Of a stretch of DNA of 64,000 bases, positions 1 through 9,345 are shown one piece after another. The notes under the pieces are model-generated. The model had not been told where the DNA came from. It did not search any database and saw only the letters and a program-made list of their open reading frames with translations. Origin of the DNA: Bacillus sp. HNG (GTDB lineage Bacteria > Bacillota > Bacilli > Bacillales > Bacillaceae_L); NCBI RefSeq assembly GCF_003400205.1, contig NZ_QUQV01000004.1, forward strand, positions 1 to 64,000, given 5' to 3'. Made by a program: the position numbers and the translations under genes. Each line of letters begins with the position of its first letter. The first letter of the stretch is position 1.

Positions 1-608
1 ATCCAAGCGTGTACCGTAAGAAAGGTTTCAAGGTACATGCTCAGGCGAAAAAGATCCAAGCGTGTACCGTAAGAGAGGTTTCGCGGTACAAGCTCAGGGG
101 AAAAAGATCTAAGCGTGTACCGTAAGAGAGGTTTCGCGGTACAAGCTCAGGCGAAAAAGATCTAAGCGTGTACCGCAAGAGAGGTTTCGCGGTACAAGCT
201 AAGGTGAAAAAGTCCCAAGCATGTACCGTAAGAAAGGTTTTGCGGTCATGCTCAGGGGAAAAAGATCTAAGCGTGTACCGTAAGAAAGGTTTCACAGTAC
301 ATGCTCAGGCGAAAAAGATCCAAGCGTGTACCGTAAGAAAGGTTTTGCGGTACATGCTCAGGTGAAAAAGATCCAAGCGTGTACCGTAAGAAAGGTTTCA
401 AGGTACATGCTCAGGCGAAAAAGATCCAAGCGTGTACCGTAAGAGAGGTTTCGCGGTACAAGCTCAGGGGAAAAAGATCTAAGCGTGTACCGTAAGAAAG
501 GTTTCACAGTACATGCTCAAACGCAAATAGTCCCAAGCATGTACCGAAAGAGTGGTTTCGAAGTGCATGCTCAAGCAAAAAATGATCAAGGGTGTAACAA
601 GGTTTAAG
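1..608. repeat. 53-bp tandem repeat array (about 11 units plus a truncated one)
   Basis: Units begin at about 1, 54, 107, 160, 213, 265, 318, 371, 424, 477, 531 and (truncated) 585. Each holds an imperfect hairpin GTACCG...CGGTAC around a 14-base centre; in the unit at 213 the flanks are also complementary. Units are joined by GAAAAAGATCCAAGCG-type linkers. The array runs off the left window edge and ends just upstream of the PfkB kinase gene. Because 53 is not a multiple of 3, reading frames across it are not repeat proteins. Function unknown. Confidence 0.95.
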
Positions 609-639
609 CAGTCTAATAATAACGAAAGGAAGTGAGAAG

Positions 640-1590
640 ATGAAACAGGGAGTCATTTGTTTAGGTGAAGCTTTAATTGATTTCATTCCACTTGACCAAG
701 ACAATATGAAATTTTTAAAAAGCCCAGGGGGAGCACCGGCAAATGTAGCGGTTGGAGCAGCGATGCTTGGTGCGAAGTCCTCTTTCATAGGTAAAGTAGG
801 GGACGATGTTCTTGGCAATTTTTTAAAACAGACCTTGGAAAATTACGACGTGCAAACAGAGGCCATGTATCTTTCAAAGGAAGCTCGCACAGCTCTTACG
901 TTTGTAACACTTGATGAAGAAGGGGAGCGGGAGTTTTCATTTTATATTGAAAAAAGTGCGGACCGCTTTTTAACTCCTGAGGAGATTCCTGCGTCCTTTT
1001 TTGATGAGCATAATGTGTTCCACTTCGGTTCGATTTCGTTAATAGACGACCCGGCGGAAGCCGCGACGAAAAAGGCACTTCAACTGGCGAAGGAAAACGG
1101 CCTAGTTGTGTCCTATGATCCGAATTTACGACCCATGCTGTGGAAGAATCTCGACATAGCGAAACAGAAAATAGTATCAGTGCTAAGTGAGGCCGATATT
1201 GTTAAATTATCAGAGGTGGAGTTAGAGTTTATTACGGGTGAAACGGATATTGAACGCGGTGTTGGAAGATTAGCAGAGTATGACATTCCGCTTTTATTCA
1301 TTACACTTGGTAAGGATGGAGTACATGCATTCTACAAGGGTGAGGCTATTTTTGTGGAAGCCCAGAAAGTAAAAAGCGTTGACACGACAGGTGCGGGAGA
1401 TGCGTTCGTGTCTGGATTGCTATACCAGTTTAGTAAGAGAGATAAAAAGATAACAGACTATACATTAGACGAAATCAATGAAATCACTTCTTTTGCCAGT
1501 GTATCTGGTGCGCTGGCAGTTTCGCAAAAAGGAGCTATGAGCGCCTTGCCAACGATTGAGCAGGTTCAAGCGTTTTTAGCAGGAAAATAA
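640..1590 (+). CDS. PfkB-family carbohydrate kinase, probably fructokinase
   Basis: A 316-residue ribokinase/PfkB-family kinase that phosphorylates a sugar, most likely fructose, with ATP in the cytoplasm. The N-terminal segment GEALIDFIP and the GGAPANVAV motif (about residues 30-38) mark the substrate side. The DTTGAGDAF motif near residue 248 contains the catalytic aspartate and the anion hole. Length is normal for the family. The ATG follows a GAAAGGAAG ribosome binding site. The gene stands alone between the 53-bp array and a convergent peptidase. Sequence alone does not exclude another substrate such as 2-keto-3-deoxygluconate. Confidence 0.85.
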   Translation: MKQGVICLGEALIDFIPLDQDNMKFLKSPGGAPANVAVGAAMLGAKSSFIGKVGDDVLGNFLKQTLENYDVQTEAMYLSKEARTALTFVTLDEEGEREFSFYIEKSADRFLTPEEIPASFFDEHNVFHFGSISLIDDPAEAATKKALQLAKENGLVVSYDPNLRPMLWKNLDIAKQKIVSVLSEADIVKLSEVELEFITGETDIERGVGRLAEYDIPLLFITLGKDGVHAFYKGEAIFVEAQKVKSVDTTGAGDAFVSGLLYQFSKRDKKITDYTLDEINEITSFASVSGALAVSQKGAMSALPTIEQVQAFLAGK

Positions 1591-1618
1591 GGTGCAGTCA
1601 AGTGGATTAAGGAACGAT

Positions 1619-1690
1619 AATTGCGCATTATCTCATCCGAATTGCGCTAAAATCCTAGGTATATGCGTGTTAATTTTAATAATTGTGCTT
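1619..1690. repeat. 20-21 bp phased short repeats (AATTGCGC / ATATGCGT)
   Basis: Related octamers AATTGCGC (1619), AATTGCGC (1640), ATATGCGT (1661) and AATTGTGC (1681) recur every 20-21 bases between the convergent kinase and peptidase genes. The same motif family and phase reappear at 56643-56735. No coding content. Confidence 0.7.
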
Positions 1691-1706
1691 TAGCATGCTT
1701 CAACTC

Positions 1707-1744
1707 AAAAAAAGGTGGACCCCAACTCTGGGATCCACCTTTTC
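1707..1744. terminator. Bidirectional terminator
   Basis: Inverted repeat AAAAGGTGGACCC / GGGATCCACCTTTT with A and T tracts on both sides, between the convergent PfkB kinase and M20 dipeptidase genes. Confidence 0.85.
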
Positions 1745-1746
1745 TC

Positions 1747-3120
1747 TTACAAGGATTTCTCTAACTCAAACCAGTACGTGCACAAAGTCTCCAAGCCTTT
1801 GTCAAAATTCTCAAGATGGAAGTGCTCGTTTGGTGCATGGAAGTTTTCAGTTGGAAGTCCAAAGCCCATCAATACAATTGGGGCATGTAGAACTTCGTCC
1901 AAGGTCGCAATAATCGGCAATGATCCACCGCCACGAGTAAATGATGTTGGCACCTTGTAGACTTCCTCATAAGCGCGGCTTGCTGCTTGAATCGCTGGAT
2001 GGTCAAATGGTGTCACATATGGTGCACCCTGATCAAAAAGCTGAAGGGTAACTTCAACACCAACTGGTTTGTTTTTCTCAATATGTTGCTTAAGGTGTTC
2101 AACGATCACATCAGGATCCTGATTTGGAACAAGACGGCATGTGATTTTTGCATGAGCTTCTGATGGAATAACAGTCTTGATACCATCACCCTGGAATCCA
2201 CCGTAAATGCCATTAATATCAAGGGTTGGACGGACCCATGTTCGCTCAAGATAGCTATAACCCTTTTCACCATAAAGAGCAGGAACACCAAGCTCTTGAC
2301 GTTGTTTTTCCTCATCAAAGTTCAACGCTTCATATGCTTGCTTTTCTTCGTCTGTTAATGGCTGCACATCCTCATAGAACCCTTCAACAGTCACTTTTCC
2401 GTCCTCATTATGGAAGGTGTCCAATAATTGAACAAGCGCATTAATTGGGTTATGTACACCACCACCGTATAGACCGGAGTGTAAGTCGCTGTTTGAACCT
2501 TTTACATCAATTTGAAGACCTGCCAGTCCTCGTACGCCGTAGCAAATCGTTGGTTTTCCACGTTCGTTCATGCTTGTGTCAGAAATAACAATGACATCAG
2601 CGGCGAGTAACTCTTTATTTTCCTCAACAAAAGCAGGGAGGTTCGGGCTTCCGATTTCTTCCTCACCTTCGATACAGAATTTAAAATTGAGTGGCAATGT
2701 TCCTTCCGTCTTAAAAATGGTCTCTAACGCCTTCAAATGCATGAAGGTTTGCCCTTTATCATCACTTGCTCCACGTGCGAAAATTTTATCATCGCGAATT
2801 TCCGGCTCGAACGGAGGGCTGTCCCATAAATGAAGGGGATCAACCGGCTGAACATCATAATGCCCATAAATTAAGACAGTTGGTTTGCCTTCAGCATGCA
2901 GCCAGTCTCCATATACAACGGGATGTCCTTTCGTTGGATGGATACTGATATTTTCCATCCCAATTTTACGAAGTGCTTCAGCAACCCATTCTGCAGTACG
3001 GTTGACATCCTCCTTGTGGTCAGGCAATGCACTAATGCTCGGAATTGAAAGTAGCTTAAAAAGCTCCTGTAAGTGTGATTCTCGGTTTTCTTTTAGATAA
3101 GTTTTGATATTTTCGTTCAA
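1747..3120 (-). CDS. M20 family dipeptidase
   Basis: A 457-residue metallopeptidase of the M20 family (CNDP/PepV-like branch) expected to hydrolyse dipeptides in the cytoplasm with two zinc ions. Visible landmarks are YGHYDVQPV near residue 86 (first metal His and its Asp), RGASDDKGQ near 116 (bridging Asp), the GEEEIGS segment near 152 (catalytic Glu pair) and the lid domain around GSNSDLHSGLYGG. No signal peptide. The gene is monocistronic and shares a bidirectional terminator with the convergent kinase. Exact substrate range cannot be read from sequence. Confidence 0.88.
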   Translation of the reverse strand: MNENIKTYLKENRESHLQELFKLLSIPSISALPDHKEDVNRTAEWVAEALRKIGMENISIHPTKGHPVVYGDWLHAEGKPTVLIYGHYDVQPVDPLHLWDSPPFEPEIRDDKIFARGASDDKGQTFMHLKALETIFKTEGTLPLNFKFCIEGEEEIGSPNLPAFVEENKELLAADVIVISDTSMNERGKPTICYGVRGLAGLQIDVKGSNSDLHSGLYGGGVHNPINALVQLLDTFHNEDGKVTVEGFYEDVQPLTDEEKQAYEALNFDEEKQRQELGVPALYGEKGYSYLERTWVRPTLDINGIYGGFQGDGIKTVIPSEAHAKITCRLVPNQDPDVIVEHLKQHIEKNKPVGVEVTLQLFDQGAPYVTPFDHPAIQAASRAYEEVYKVPTSFTRGGGSLPIIATLDEVLHAPIVLMGFGLPTENFHAPNEHFHLENFDKGLETLCTYWFELEKSL

Positions 3121-3379
3121 AGCTGTTTCCTCCTTTTCGTAAATCAGCTCTATGTCATTATTTTACATCAATTAAAAAGGCAATGGAATGTTTCTAGATT
3201 TTGAAAAGTAAAACAAAAGAACTAAAATTTTATTTCATAAAATGGTACAAAAGTATGAAGGTAAATTTTAATCATTTAAAGAAATGAGTATGTAAGTAAA
3301 ACTAGTACATTTTTTCTGATTGTGCGTTAAGGAAAAGCTTGCTAGTTCTAAACAATATTAGGGGAGTGGGGGAATTATT

Positions 3380-5152
3380 TTGCTGATTAGAAAGGGACGT
3401 ATCTTTGTAAGCGCTTTGGTAATGATTGTTCTTATTACTGGTCTTTTTTCTCAAACGGGCCAAGCTTCAGCAGCCGAGGATAACAGATCATGGGTTGAAT
3501 ACACAGAAAAAGTGATGGCGAAGGACACAGAAAACGGAGCCTTAGAACTAGAGCTTCAAGGCACTAAAAAGCTTGCGAAGAATTATGATGTAACACTAAA
3601 AGGAAAGAATCGAGTATACCAAAAATCACTTGCTGATGTAAGAGTTGGTGCGGAAAATGTAACAATTCGGGTGAATCACAAAGATGAAATCACAAAAATT
3701 TTTATTGATGGACCTACTCTGATTGAAACAATGCGTGTTGGGATAATGACATCAGGCTTTGCGACAGTTGACCACGATACAATTGTATTAAGCTCTCAAG
3801 CGGGGCTTGAAATCGTTGATAAAGTTGGAGAGGAAACATTCGTAGTCCCAGCAAACGAGAAAATTACGTTCACACCTTCTGAAAATGAAATCACTGTAAC
3901 AAGTGCTACAGGTGAGGTTTTATATTCAACAACGAACAGACTTTATGCCTTTACTGATGAAGGGAGCAAAATTAAAGTTGACAATATCACACGAGCAAGT
4001 GGTGACCCTTCATATCGTGGGTTCTTTGAAATTACGACATCCGCAACTGGAGACAAATTAAATCTAATCAATGAAGTTGATTTTGAGCAGTATCTATATC
4101 AAGTGGTTCCAAGTGAAATGCCTGCATACTTTGGTTTAAATGCACTAAAAGCACAGGCTGTAGCGGCTAGAACCTATGCATTAGGAGACTATTTAAGCGA
4201 TCGTTTTGCGAAGGATGGATTCTTTGTACTGGATAGTGTGATGAGTCAGGTTTATAACAATACACCTGAAAATGCTGCAACAACTCAGGCTGTGAATGAA
4301 ACAGCAGGAGTTATTATGTTAGGTGAAGATGGTAGTTTAGTAGATGCACGATATTATTCAACTTCAGGGGGTTATGGTGCATCAAAGCATCAGGTATGGG
4401 CTGAAGCTGACGGGACGTTCCCAAGTAAGGTATTACCTTACTTAATTGCACAAAGCCATACATTTGATCCGAATGATCCTAGTAAAATGCTAGAAATTGA
4501 TACACAAAATGAAGAGGAAATTCTTGAATTCTATAAAACCTTATCTCATACAGGATACGACGGAAATTCTCCATGGTTTAGATGGAAGGTAAGCCTTTCT
4601 AAAGAAGAACTAGAGAATACAATCAATGCAAATCTTGCAAGTAGACAAGCAGCTGATTCTAAGTTTGTGTTAACGCAAAATGAAGCAGGAGAATTTGTCA
4701 GTCAGCCAATCCCAGCAGAAGGAATTGGGGAGTTCGTTGATATGTATGTAGCAAAACGAGGTGACGGTGGAAACATCATGGAGCTTGTCATCGAAGGTAC
4801 AACAGGGACGTACAAAATCATAAAAGAATATAATATTCGTTTCACCATCAGACCAACTAATGCATTTACAAAAGGAGAAACTGTTGTCTTGCATCGTGCT
4901 ACTGCAGGAAGCTCAGACTACACAGGCACACTAGATAACTACACCATCCTGCCTTCAGCCTTCTTTGGATTTGAACTTGATGAAGAGAACGGCGTCACGT
5001 TCTACGGGGGCGGAAATGGCCATGGTGTCGGTATGAGTCAATACGGTGCCTATTATCTTGGCACAACGTTAGGGTATGAGTTTGATAGGATTTTAACTTC
5101 CTATTATCCAAATATGTCGTTGGAAAGTACGTCTATTTTAAGTAAAGAATAA
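3380..5152 (+). CDS. Secreted SpoIID/LytB-domain protein
   Basis: A 590-residue exported protein with a signal peptide (charged start, hydrophobic stretch, cleavage probably after GQASA). It carries the SpoIID/LytB domain, with landmarks VVPSEMP, ALKAQAVAARTYAL and, near the C terminus, GHGVGMSQYGA. SpoIID-family proteins act on peptidoglycan glycan strands (SpoIID is a lytic transglycosylase, LytB an amidase enhancer). The extra N-terminal about 200 residues are longer than classical SpoIID. The start is TTG after a strong GGGGAGTGGGGG ribosome site. It lies directly upstream of the muropeptide recycling cluster, which could reflect a shared theme, but a terminator separates them. Confidence 0.85.
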   Translation: MLIRKGRIFVSALVMIVLITGLFSQTGQASAAEDNRSWVEYTEKVMAKDTENGALELELQGTKKLAKNYDVTLKGKNRVYQKSLADVRVGAENVTIRVNHKDEITKIFIDGPTLIETMRVGIMTSGFATVDHDTIVLSSQAGLEIVDKVGEETFVVPANEKITFTPSENEITVTSATGEVLYSTTNRLYAFTDEGSKIKVDNITRASGDPSYRGFFEITTSATGDKLNLINEVDFEQYLYQVVPSEMPAYFGLNALKAQAVAARTYALGDYLSDRFAKDGFFVLDSVMSQVYNNTPENAATTQAVNETAGVIMLGEDGSLVDARYYSTSGGYGASKHQVWAEADGTFPSKVLPYLIAQSHTFDPNDPSKMLEIDTQNEEEILEFYKTLSHTGYDGNSPWFRWKVSLSKEELENTINANLASRQAADSKFVLTQNEAGEFVSQPIPAEGIGEFVDMYVAKRGDGGNIMELVIEGTTGTYKIIKEYNIRFTIRPTNAFTKGETVVLHRATAGSSDYTGTLDNYTILPSAFFGFELDEENGVTFYGGGNGHGVGMSQYGAYYLGTTLGYEFDRILTSYYPNMSLESTSILSKE

Positions 5153-5162
5153 AATATCTGAA

Positions 5163-5197
5163 ACTGCTGTTCCAAAAGGGCGGCAGTTTTTTATTTT
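5163..5197 (+). terminator. Rho-independent terminator
   Basis: Stem AACTGC...GCAGTT followed by a T-rich run, just after the SpoIID/LytB gene stop codon. Confidence 0.85.
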
Positions 5198-5230
5198 ATG
5201 AAATAATATTTTATAATTAATTAAAATATA

Positions 5231-5258
5231 TTGAAATTTAATTTCTATAACGTATAAT
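5231..5258 (+). promoter_or_regulatory. Probable sigma-A promoter of the muropeptide operon
   Basis: TTGAAA (5231-5236), 16-base spacer, TATAAT (5253-5258), about 36 bases ahead of the murK-like start codon. A dyad ATATTTTA...TAAAATAT (5207-5229) lies just upstream of the -35 and could be an operator, but it is AT-rich enough to arise by chance. Confidence 0.6.
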
Positions 5259-5294
5259 AAAGTTAACAACCAATTGAAAGTTGGGGGCTAAAAT

Positions 5295-6269
5295 ATGTAT
5301 GTTTTAGGGATTGATGGGGGAGGAACGAAGACGAAAGGAATTATTGCTGATGAGTGTGGGAATGTATACGCTGTGGCTCAGGTTGGGGCGACCAACCAGA
5401 ATGGGGCTGACCTCGAAAGCATTGAAAAAGAATTTGAGTCCTTGTTTTCGTCCTTAGAAAATCAGAATAAAGATGCCTTTACTAACCTACATACCATTTT
5501 TGCTGGAATAGCGGGTGTAGATCGACCTGAAGCAAAGGAGATTATTAAGGCCATCCTTGGTAAACTCGCACCTTCCCAAGCAACGATCATCATCGATAAT
5601 GACGGAGTCAATGCTTTATATTCAGGAACCTTTGGGGCACCAGGGATTGTCCAAATTTGTGGAACCGGTTCAATCACCTTTGGTGTAAATGATCAAGGTG
5701 AACGAAAACGTATTGGTGGTTGGGGTTATTTGATTGATGATGAAGGCAGTAGCTACGAACTTGGTAGGGAAGCATTACATGCTATTTTTAAGGCTTATGA
5801 CAAGAGAGGTCCTAAAACAGGACTCACAGAAAAAATCGTCCAGCATTTTCAAATCACGGATCCAACAGATTTAGTATCCATTGTATATAGTGCCAAACAT
5901 CCACGTGATTTAATTGCACCATTAAGTAAGTACGTGACAGAGGCGGTTGACAAAGGAGATGAAGTGGCTAAGGAACTCATCCGAGGCTCCGGAAGAAGGA
6001 TAGCAAGCTCCATCCATCATTTGTACGATCAGCTTTTTCCTTTCAATGAAAGAGAAGTTCAAGTGGTGCTTGTGGGCGGGTTATTTACACGCAGTGATTT
6101 GTTTATTCCAATCATTGAGACTTACTTACAAGAAGCTTTTCTACCACTCAAACTTGTCACACCTCATATTGAACCTGTAGGAGGAGCGGTTGCTGCCGGG
6201 GTTGCTCAAGCAGGAGGCAAGTTAGGTGTGAGTTTTAAAAACAATATAAATGAAATAATAGTACAATAA
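5295..6269 (+). CDS. murK: MurK-like N-acetylmuramate/N-acetylglucosamine kinase
   Basis: A 324-residue kinase of the BadF/BadG/BcrA/BcrD and eukaryotic-type GlcNAc kinase family. The ASKHA phosphate loops are visible: GIDGGGTKTKG at the N terminus, CGTGSI near residue 121 and the adenosine segment GGLFTRSD near 261. MurK of Clostridium acetobutylicum phosphorylates both MurNAc and GlcNAc at C6 in the cytosol. It is the first gene of the cluster, next to a tandem-GNAT gene as murK is in Clostridium. Here it would provide the MurNAc-6-phosphate that MurQ needs, since no PTS permease is encoded. Assignment to MurK rather than a GlcNAc-only kinase rests on context. Confidence 0.82.
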   Translation: MYVLGIDGGGTKTKGIIADECGNVYAVAQVGATNQNGADLESIEKEFESLFSSLENQNKDAFTNLHTIFAGIAGVDRPEAKEIIKAILGKLAPSQATIIIDNDGVNALYSGTFGAPGIVQICGTGSITFGVNDQGERKRIGGWGYLIDDEGSSYELGREALHAIFKAYDKRGPKTGLTEKIVQHFQITDPTDLVSIVYSAKHPRDLIAPLSKYVTEAVDKGDEVAKELIRGSGRRIASSIHHLYDQLFPFNEREVQVVLVGGLFTRSDLFIPIIETYLQEAFLPLKLVTPHIEPVGGAVAAGVAQAGGKLGVSFKNNINEIIVQ

Positions 6270-6293
6270 TTTTATGTTAATCACGATTTTTTA

Positions 6294-6332
6294 TTTCAAA
6301 ACTTATAAATATTTGCTATAATTGGTTTGAAA
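6294..6332 (+). promoter_or_regulatory. Internal extended -10 promoter inside a dyad
   Basis: TGCTATAAT (extended -10, TATAAT at 6317-6322) lies between murK and the first GNAT gene. The dyad TTTCAAA (6294-6300) / TTTGAAA (6326-6332) brackets it, so it may be a regulated secondary promoter for the rest of the operon. The -35 is poor. Confidence 0.45.
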
Positions 6333-6360
6333 ATAGGTTGTAAATGTTAATGGGGGAACC

Positions 6361-7311
6361 ATGATGAAATTTTTACAGTTGGATGTGCAATGGGAATCAC
6401 AAGTTATAAATCTATGGAATCGTGAGCTTAGTTCTGATTTCCCAATGAGAGACACGCTTTTTAAACAAAATAGCATTCAAGATCCAAGTGTACTTTCGTC
6501 AGGTTCGTACCTTGCTGTAAATGAGCAGGACCAGGTCATTGGTTTCATTATAAGCAAATACGTTCAGGAAAAAACGGAAGCACTTGCTAATCGTGAAATC
6601 GGTTGGATTCAGGCTTTACTTGTTGATTCACATTTTCGTAAAAACGGAATTGGAAGCGCTTTATTAGAAAGGGCTGAAAAAGCGCTGGAAAAACAGGGTT
6701 GTAAGACCATTTTCCTTGGTCGTGACCTGGCACATTACTTTCCCGGGATTCCACTCCAATTTGAGGGCACTAAAGAATGGTTTGAAAAAAGAGGTTACCA
6801 AGCTTCTGGTATTGAATCGGACTTAATTAGGATCTTTGCCCCCGATGAAAAGTTTGTTTTTCAAAAACCTAAGGATATCGAGGTTGCCTTAATAGAAAAT
6901 AAGGATGAACTTGTCTCCTTCCTCCATCGTTGCTTTCCTGGAAGATGGGAGTATGAAGCAAAACAATATTTTGAAAATGGTGGAACGGGTAGGGAATTTG
7001 TTGTATTTCGTAAAAATAACAAAATCATTGGCTTTTGCCGAATTAATGATCCTGAGTCACCAATAATCGGACCTAATGTTTATTGGGCGCCACTGTTCAA
7101 CGAAAGAGTGGGCGGTGTCGGACCACTTGGGATTGATAAAGAGGAAAGAAAAAATGGTTATGGGCTAGAGATTGTAAAGGCAGGTATTTCTTTTTTAAGA
7201 GAAAGGCAAATAAACACGATCATTATTGATTGGACAGGATTACTAGACTTTTATAAAAAGATAGATTTTAAGGTTTGGAAACAATATCAGCAATATAGTA
7301 AACAGATTTAG
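6361..7311 (+). CDS. Tandem GNAT acetyltransferase, GlmA-like
   Basis: A 316-residue protein with two GNAT folds. Domain 1 (about residues 1-155) has the acetyl-CoA loop region around VDSHFRKNGIGSALL. Domain 2 (about 170-310) has GIDKEERKNGYGLEIV. GlmA of Clostridium acetobutylicum, encoded next to murK, N-acetylates glucosamine and GlcN-terminated peptidoglycan fragments. The same neighbourhood here suggests re-acetylation of de-N-acetylated wall sugars before hydrolysis or phosphorylation. The start is an ATGATG pair after GGGGGAACC. A paralogue of nearly equal length sits near the end of the operon. The substrate is inferred from context. Confidence 0.72.
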   Translation: MMKFLQLDVQWESQVINLWNRELSSDFPMRDTLFKQNSIQDPSVLSSGSYLAVNEQDQVIGFIISKYVQEKTEALANREIGWIQALLVDSHFRKNGIGSALLERAEKALEKQGCKTIFLGRDLAHYFPGIPLQFEGTKEWFEKRGYQASGIESDLIRIFAPDEKFVFQKPKDIEVALIENKDELVSFLHRCFPGRWEYEAKQYFENGGTGREFVVFRKNNKIIGFCRINDPESPIIGPNVYWAPLFNERVGGVGPLGIDKEERKNGYGLEIVKAGISFLRERQINTIIIDWTGLLDFYKKIDFKVWKQYQQYSKQI

Positions 7312-7355
7312 TCCTTTCTAAAGAAAGAAAAAGAACCCAGACAGGTTGGAAAGGC

Positions 7356-8279
7356 GTGGCGAATTTGAAGGTTAATATTACATCATTAACAACAGAACAA
7401 CGAAATCAAAGGTCCGTAAATATCGACCAACTCACGACATCTCAAATTATTGAGCTAATGAATGAGGAGGACGAAACGGTTTCAAAGGCCGTTAGAATGG
7501 TTCTTCCTCAAATTGATAAAGCGATTGAAGCCATCTATGCCACTTTAAAACAGAATGGACGTCTGTTTTATATCGGTGCAGGAACAAGCGGTCGACTTGG
7601 AGTCTTAGATGCAGCGGAATGTCCACCGACATTTTGTACGCCTCCGGAAATGGTTCAAGCAATTATGGCAGGTGGAGAGTCGGCGATGTTTACTGCAGTT
7701 GAAGGTGCAGAGGATGACCTAGAAGGTGGCGCAAGGGACTTAGAAAAAAGAGGCTTTACGAAAAACGATATTTTAGTAGGAATCGCGGCAAGCGGTCGCA
7801 CACCATATGTCATCGGAGCCTTACAGTACGCACAGAATCTCGGTGCAATTACGGTTTCCTTAGCCTGCAATCAGAATGCAGAAATAAGTAAATATGCACA
7901 TCATAGCATCGAAGTGATTGTTGGACCTGAAATTCTCTCAGGATCAACAAGGTTAAAGTCAGCAACAGCACAAAAAATGATTTTAAATATGCTATCAACA
8001 ACAGCAATGATCAAGCTTGGTAAGGTCTATGGAAACTTAATGGTCGACCTCCATGCAAGTAATCTGAAGCTAATTGAGCGAGCTAGAAGAATTGTGATGG
8101 ATGTGACGGGCATTACGTATCAGGAAGCCGAAACAATCCTCAATCAAACTAACCAAAAAGTAAAGCCGGCAATTGTAATGGTGTTAGCAGGTGTCTCATT
8201 GGAAAAGGCCAATGAAGTGATTGATAAAGCAAATGGATTTACGAGGAAGGCAATCGAGTTAGCAAATGAAGGGAAGTGA
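7356..8279 (+). CDS. murQ: N-acetylmuramic acid 6-phosphate etherase MurQ
   Basis: A 307-residue SIS-domain lyase that removes D-lactate from MurNAc-6-phosphate to give GlcNAc-6-phosphate in the cytosol. Family landmarks are the N-terminal TEQRNQRSVNIDQL segment, IGAGTSGRLGVLDAAECPPTF near residue 70, GIAASGRTPYV near 145 and LVDLHASN-type MVDLHASNLKL near 230. Length matches E. coli and Bacillus MurQ. GTG at 7356 is the longest start, but its GGAAAGG site is only one base away; TTG at 7365 is better spaced, so the first three residues are uncertain. It links the MurNAc branch to general GlcNAc-6-P metabolism. Confidence 0.96.
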   Translation: MANLKVNITSLTTEQRNQRSVNIDQLTTSQIIELMNEEDETVSKAVRMVLPQIDKAIEAIYATLKQNGRLFYIGAGTSGRLGVLDAAECPPTFCTPPEMVQAIMAGGESAMFTAVEGAEDDLEGGARDLEKRGFTKNDILVGIAASGRTPYVIGALQYAQNLGAITVSLACNQNAEISKYAHHSIEVIVGPEILSGSTRLKSATAQKMILNMLSTTAMIKLGKVYGNLMVDLHASNLKLIERARRIVMDVTGITYQEAETILNQTNQKVKPAIVMVLAGVSLEKANEVIDKANGFTRKAIELANEGK

Positions 8280-9340
8280 TGGGGATGAGGGATAGGGTGT
8301 TGGCTTTCCTACAAGAGGAAATCGACCTGCAGCACATACCAGGCGCTGTCATTCACATCTCCTATCAAAAAGAATGGATTCTTCAAGAAGCGATTGGACA
8401 TAGAGTCGTTTATCCGAAAAAGGAGCGAATGAAGCTTGATACCATTTTTGATCTTGCTTCCCTGACAAAGGTGGTGGCCACCCTGCCCTCGATTTTATTG
8501 CTTATCGAGGCAGGAAAGCTACACCTTGATGATAAAGTTGCTTATTTTTTACCGGAATTTGCAAAACACAATAAAGCACCTATTACAATTAAAGATTTAC
8601 TTACGCACTCATCAGGATTACCTGCACATCGGGAGTACTTTAAAGAGTCTTTAACTACTAACCAAATCATAGAACGAATTTTTGATGAAAAATTAGCTGC
8701 GGGAATGGGCGAAAAGGTCATCTATAGTGACCTTGGATTCATTCTTCTCTATAAAATAATCGAAAAAGTCACAGAAGAGGACTTTCAGACCTTTCTAAAA
8801 CGTGAGTTATTTGACAAATTAAATATGAGTGAAACTAGTTTTCTACCAAACTATGAACGTGAAAGATTTGCGGCAACTGAATTTAGTGAAGTCTTACAGG
8901 ATTATAAGCATGGGATTGTTCATGATGACAACACCGAAAGTATGGGGGGCGTAAGCGGTCATGCTGGATTATTTTCCACTATTTCCGATGTCGCCAACTA
9001 TGCTTTGATGATTGAAAATAATGGGGTATTTCAAGGGAGACGGGTTCTGTCAGAGCAGTCCATTCGCATAACAAGGCAAAATTTCACCACTTTTAGTCGT
9101 GAATATAGGGGCTTAGGTTGGATATTAAGAAGCCCAACGTTCTCAAGCTGTGGCGACCTATTCTCTAGTGCCTCTTACGGCCATACTGGGTTCACAGGAA
9201 CAAGCATCTGGTTTGACCCAGAGATTCAGTTACATGTCATCCTTCTGACCAACCGCGTTCATTTTGGAAGGAAGGATCCAATTCTAAGGTTAAGACCAAG
9301 GTTACATAATTTAATTAAAGCGCAGCTTTCGAGGGGGTAA
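8279..9340 (+). CDS. AmiE-like N-acetylmuramyl-L-alanine amidase (serine beta-lactamase fold), no signal peptide
   Basis: A 353-residue penicillin-binding-protein/beta-lactamase-fold hydrolase. The catalytic SLTK tetrad (SxxK) is near residue 62, a Tyr motif YSDLGF near 150 and an HTGFTGTS segment near 300. B. subtilis AmiE (YbbE) cleaves the lactyl-peptide bond of MurNAc-peptides outside the cell and carries a signal peptide. This homologue starts directly with a cytoplasmic-looking MRDRVLAFLQEE segment. The start was set at ATG 8279 (GAAGGG site 5 bases away), which overlaps the murQ stop by one base; GTG 8276 and ATG 8285 are alternatives. Amidase specificity is inferred from its nagZ, murQ and namZ neighbours. 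Confidence 0.78.
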   Translation: MGMRDRVLAFLQEEIDLQHIPGAVIHISYQKEWILQEAIGHRVVYPKKERMKLDTIFDLASLTKVVATLPSILLLIEAGKLHLDDKVAYFLPEFAKHNKAPITIKDLLTHSSGLPAHREYFKESLTTNQIIERIFDEKLAAGMGEKVIYSDLGFILLYKIIEKVTEEDFQTFLKRELFDKLNMSETSFLPNYERERFAATEFSEVLQDYKHGIVHDDNTESMGGVSGHAGLFSTISDVANYALMIENNGVFQGRRVLSEQSIRITRQNFTTFSREYRGLGWILRSPTFSSCGDLFSSASYGHTGFTGTSIWFDPEIQLHVILLTNRVHFGRKDPILRLRPRLHNLIKAQLSRG

Positions 9341-9345
9341 AAAAG

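Noticed and set aside
41-365. Open frames of 84 and 65 codons inside the 53-bp array
   Set aside because: The period is not a multiple of three, the frames have no ribosome sites and simply follow the repeat.
1-608. CRISPR array
   Set aside because: Units are contiguous and similar over their full 53 bases, with no unique spacers, and no cas genes are present.
5207-5229. Firm MurR operator
   Set aside because: The dyad is purely A/T and sits in a very AT-rich gap, so chance is not excluded; kept only as a remark.
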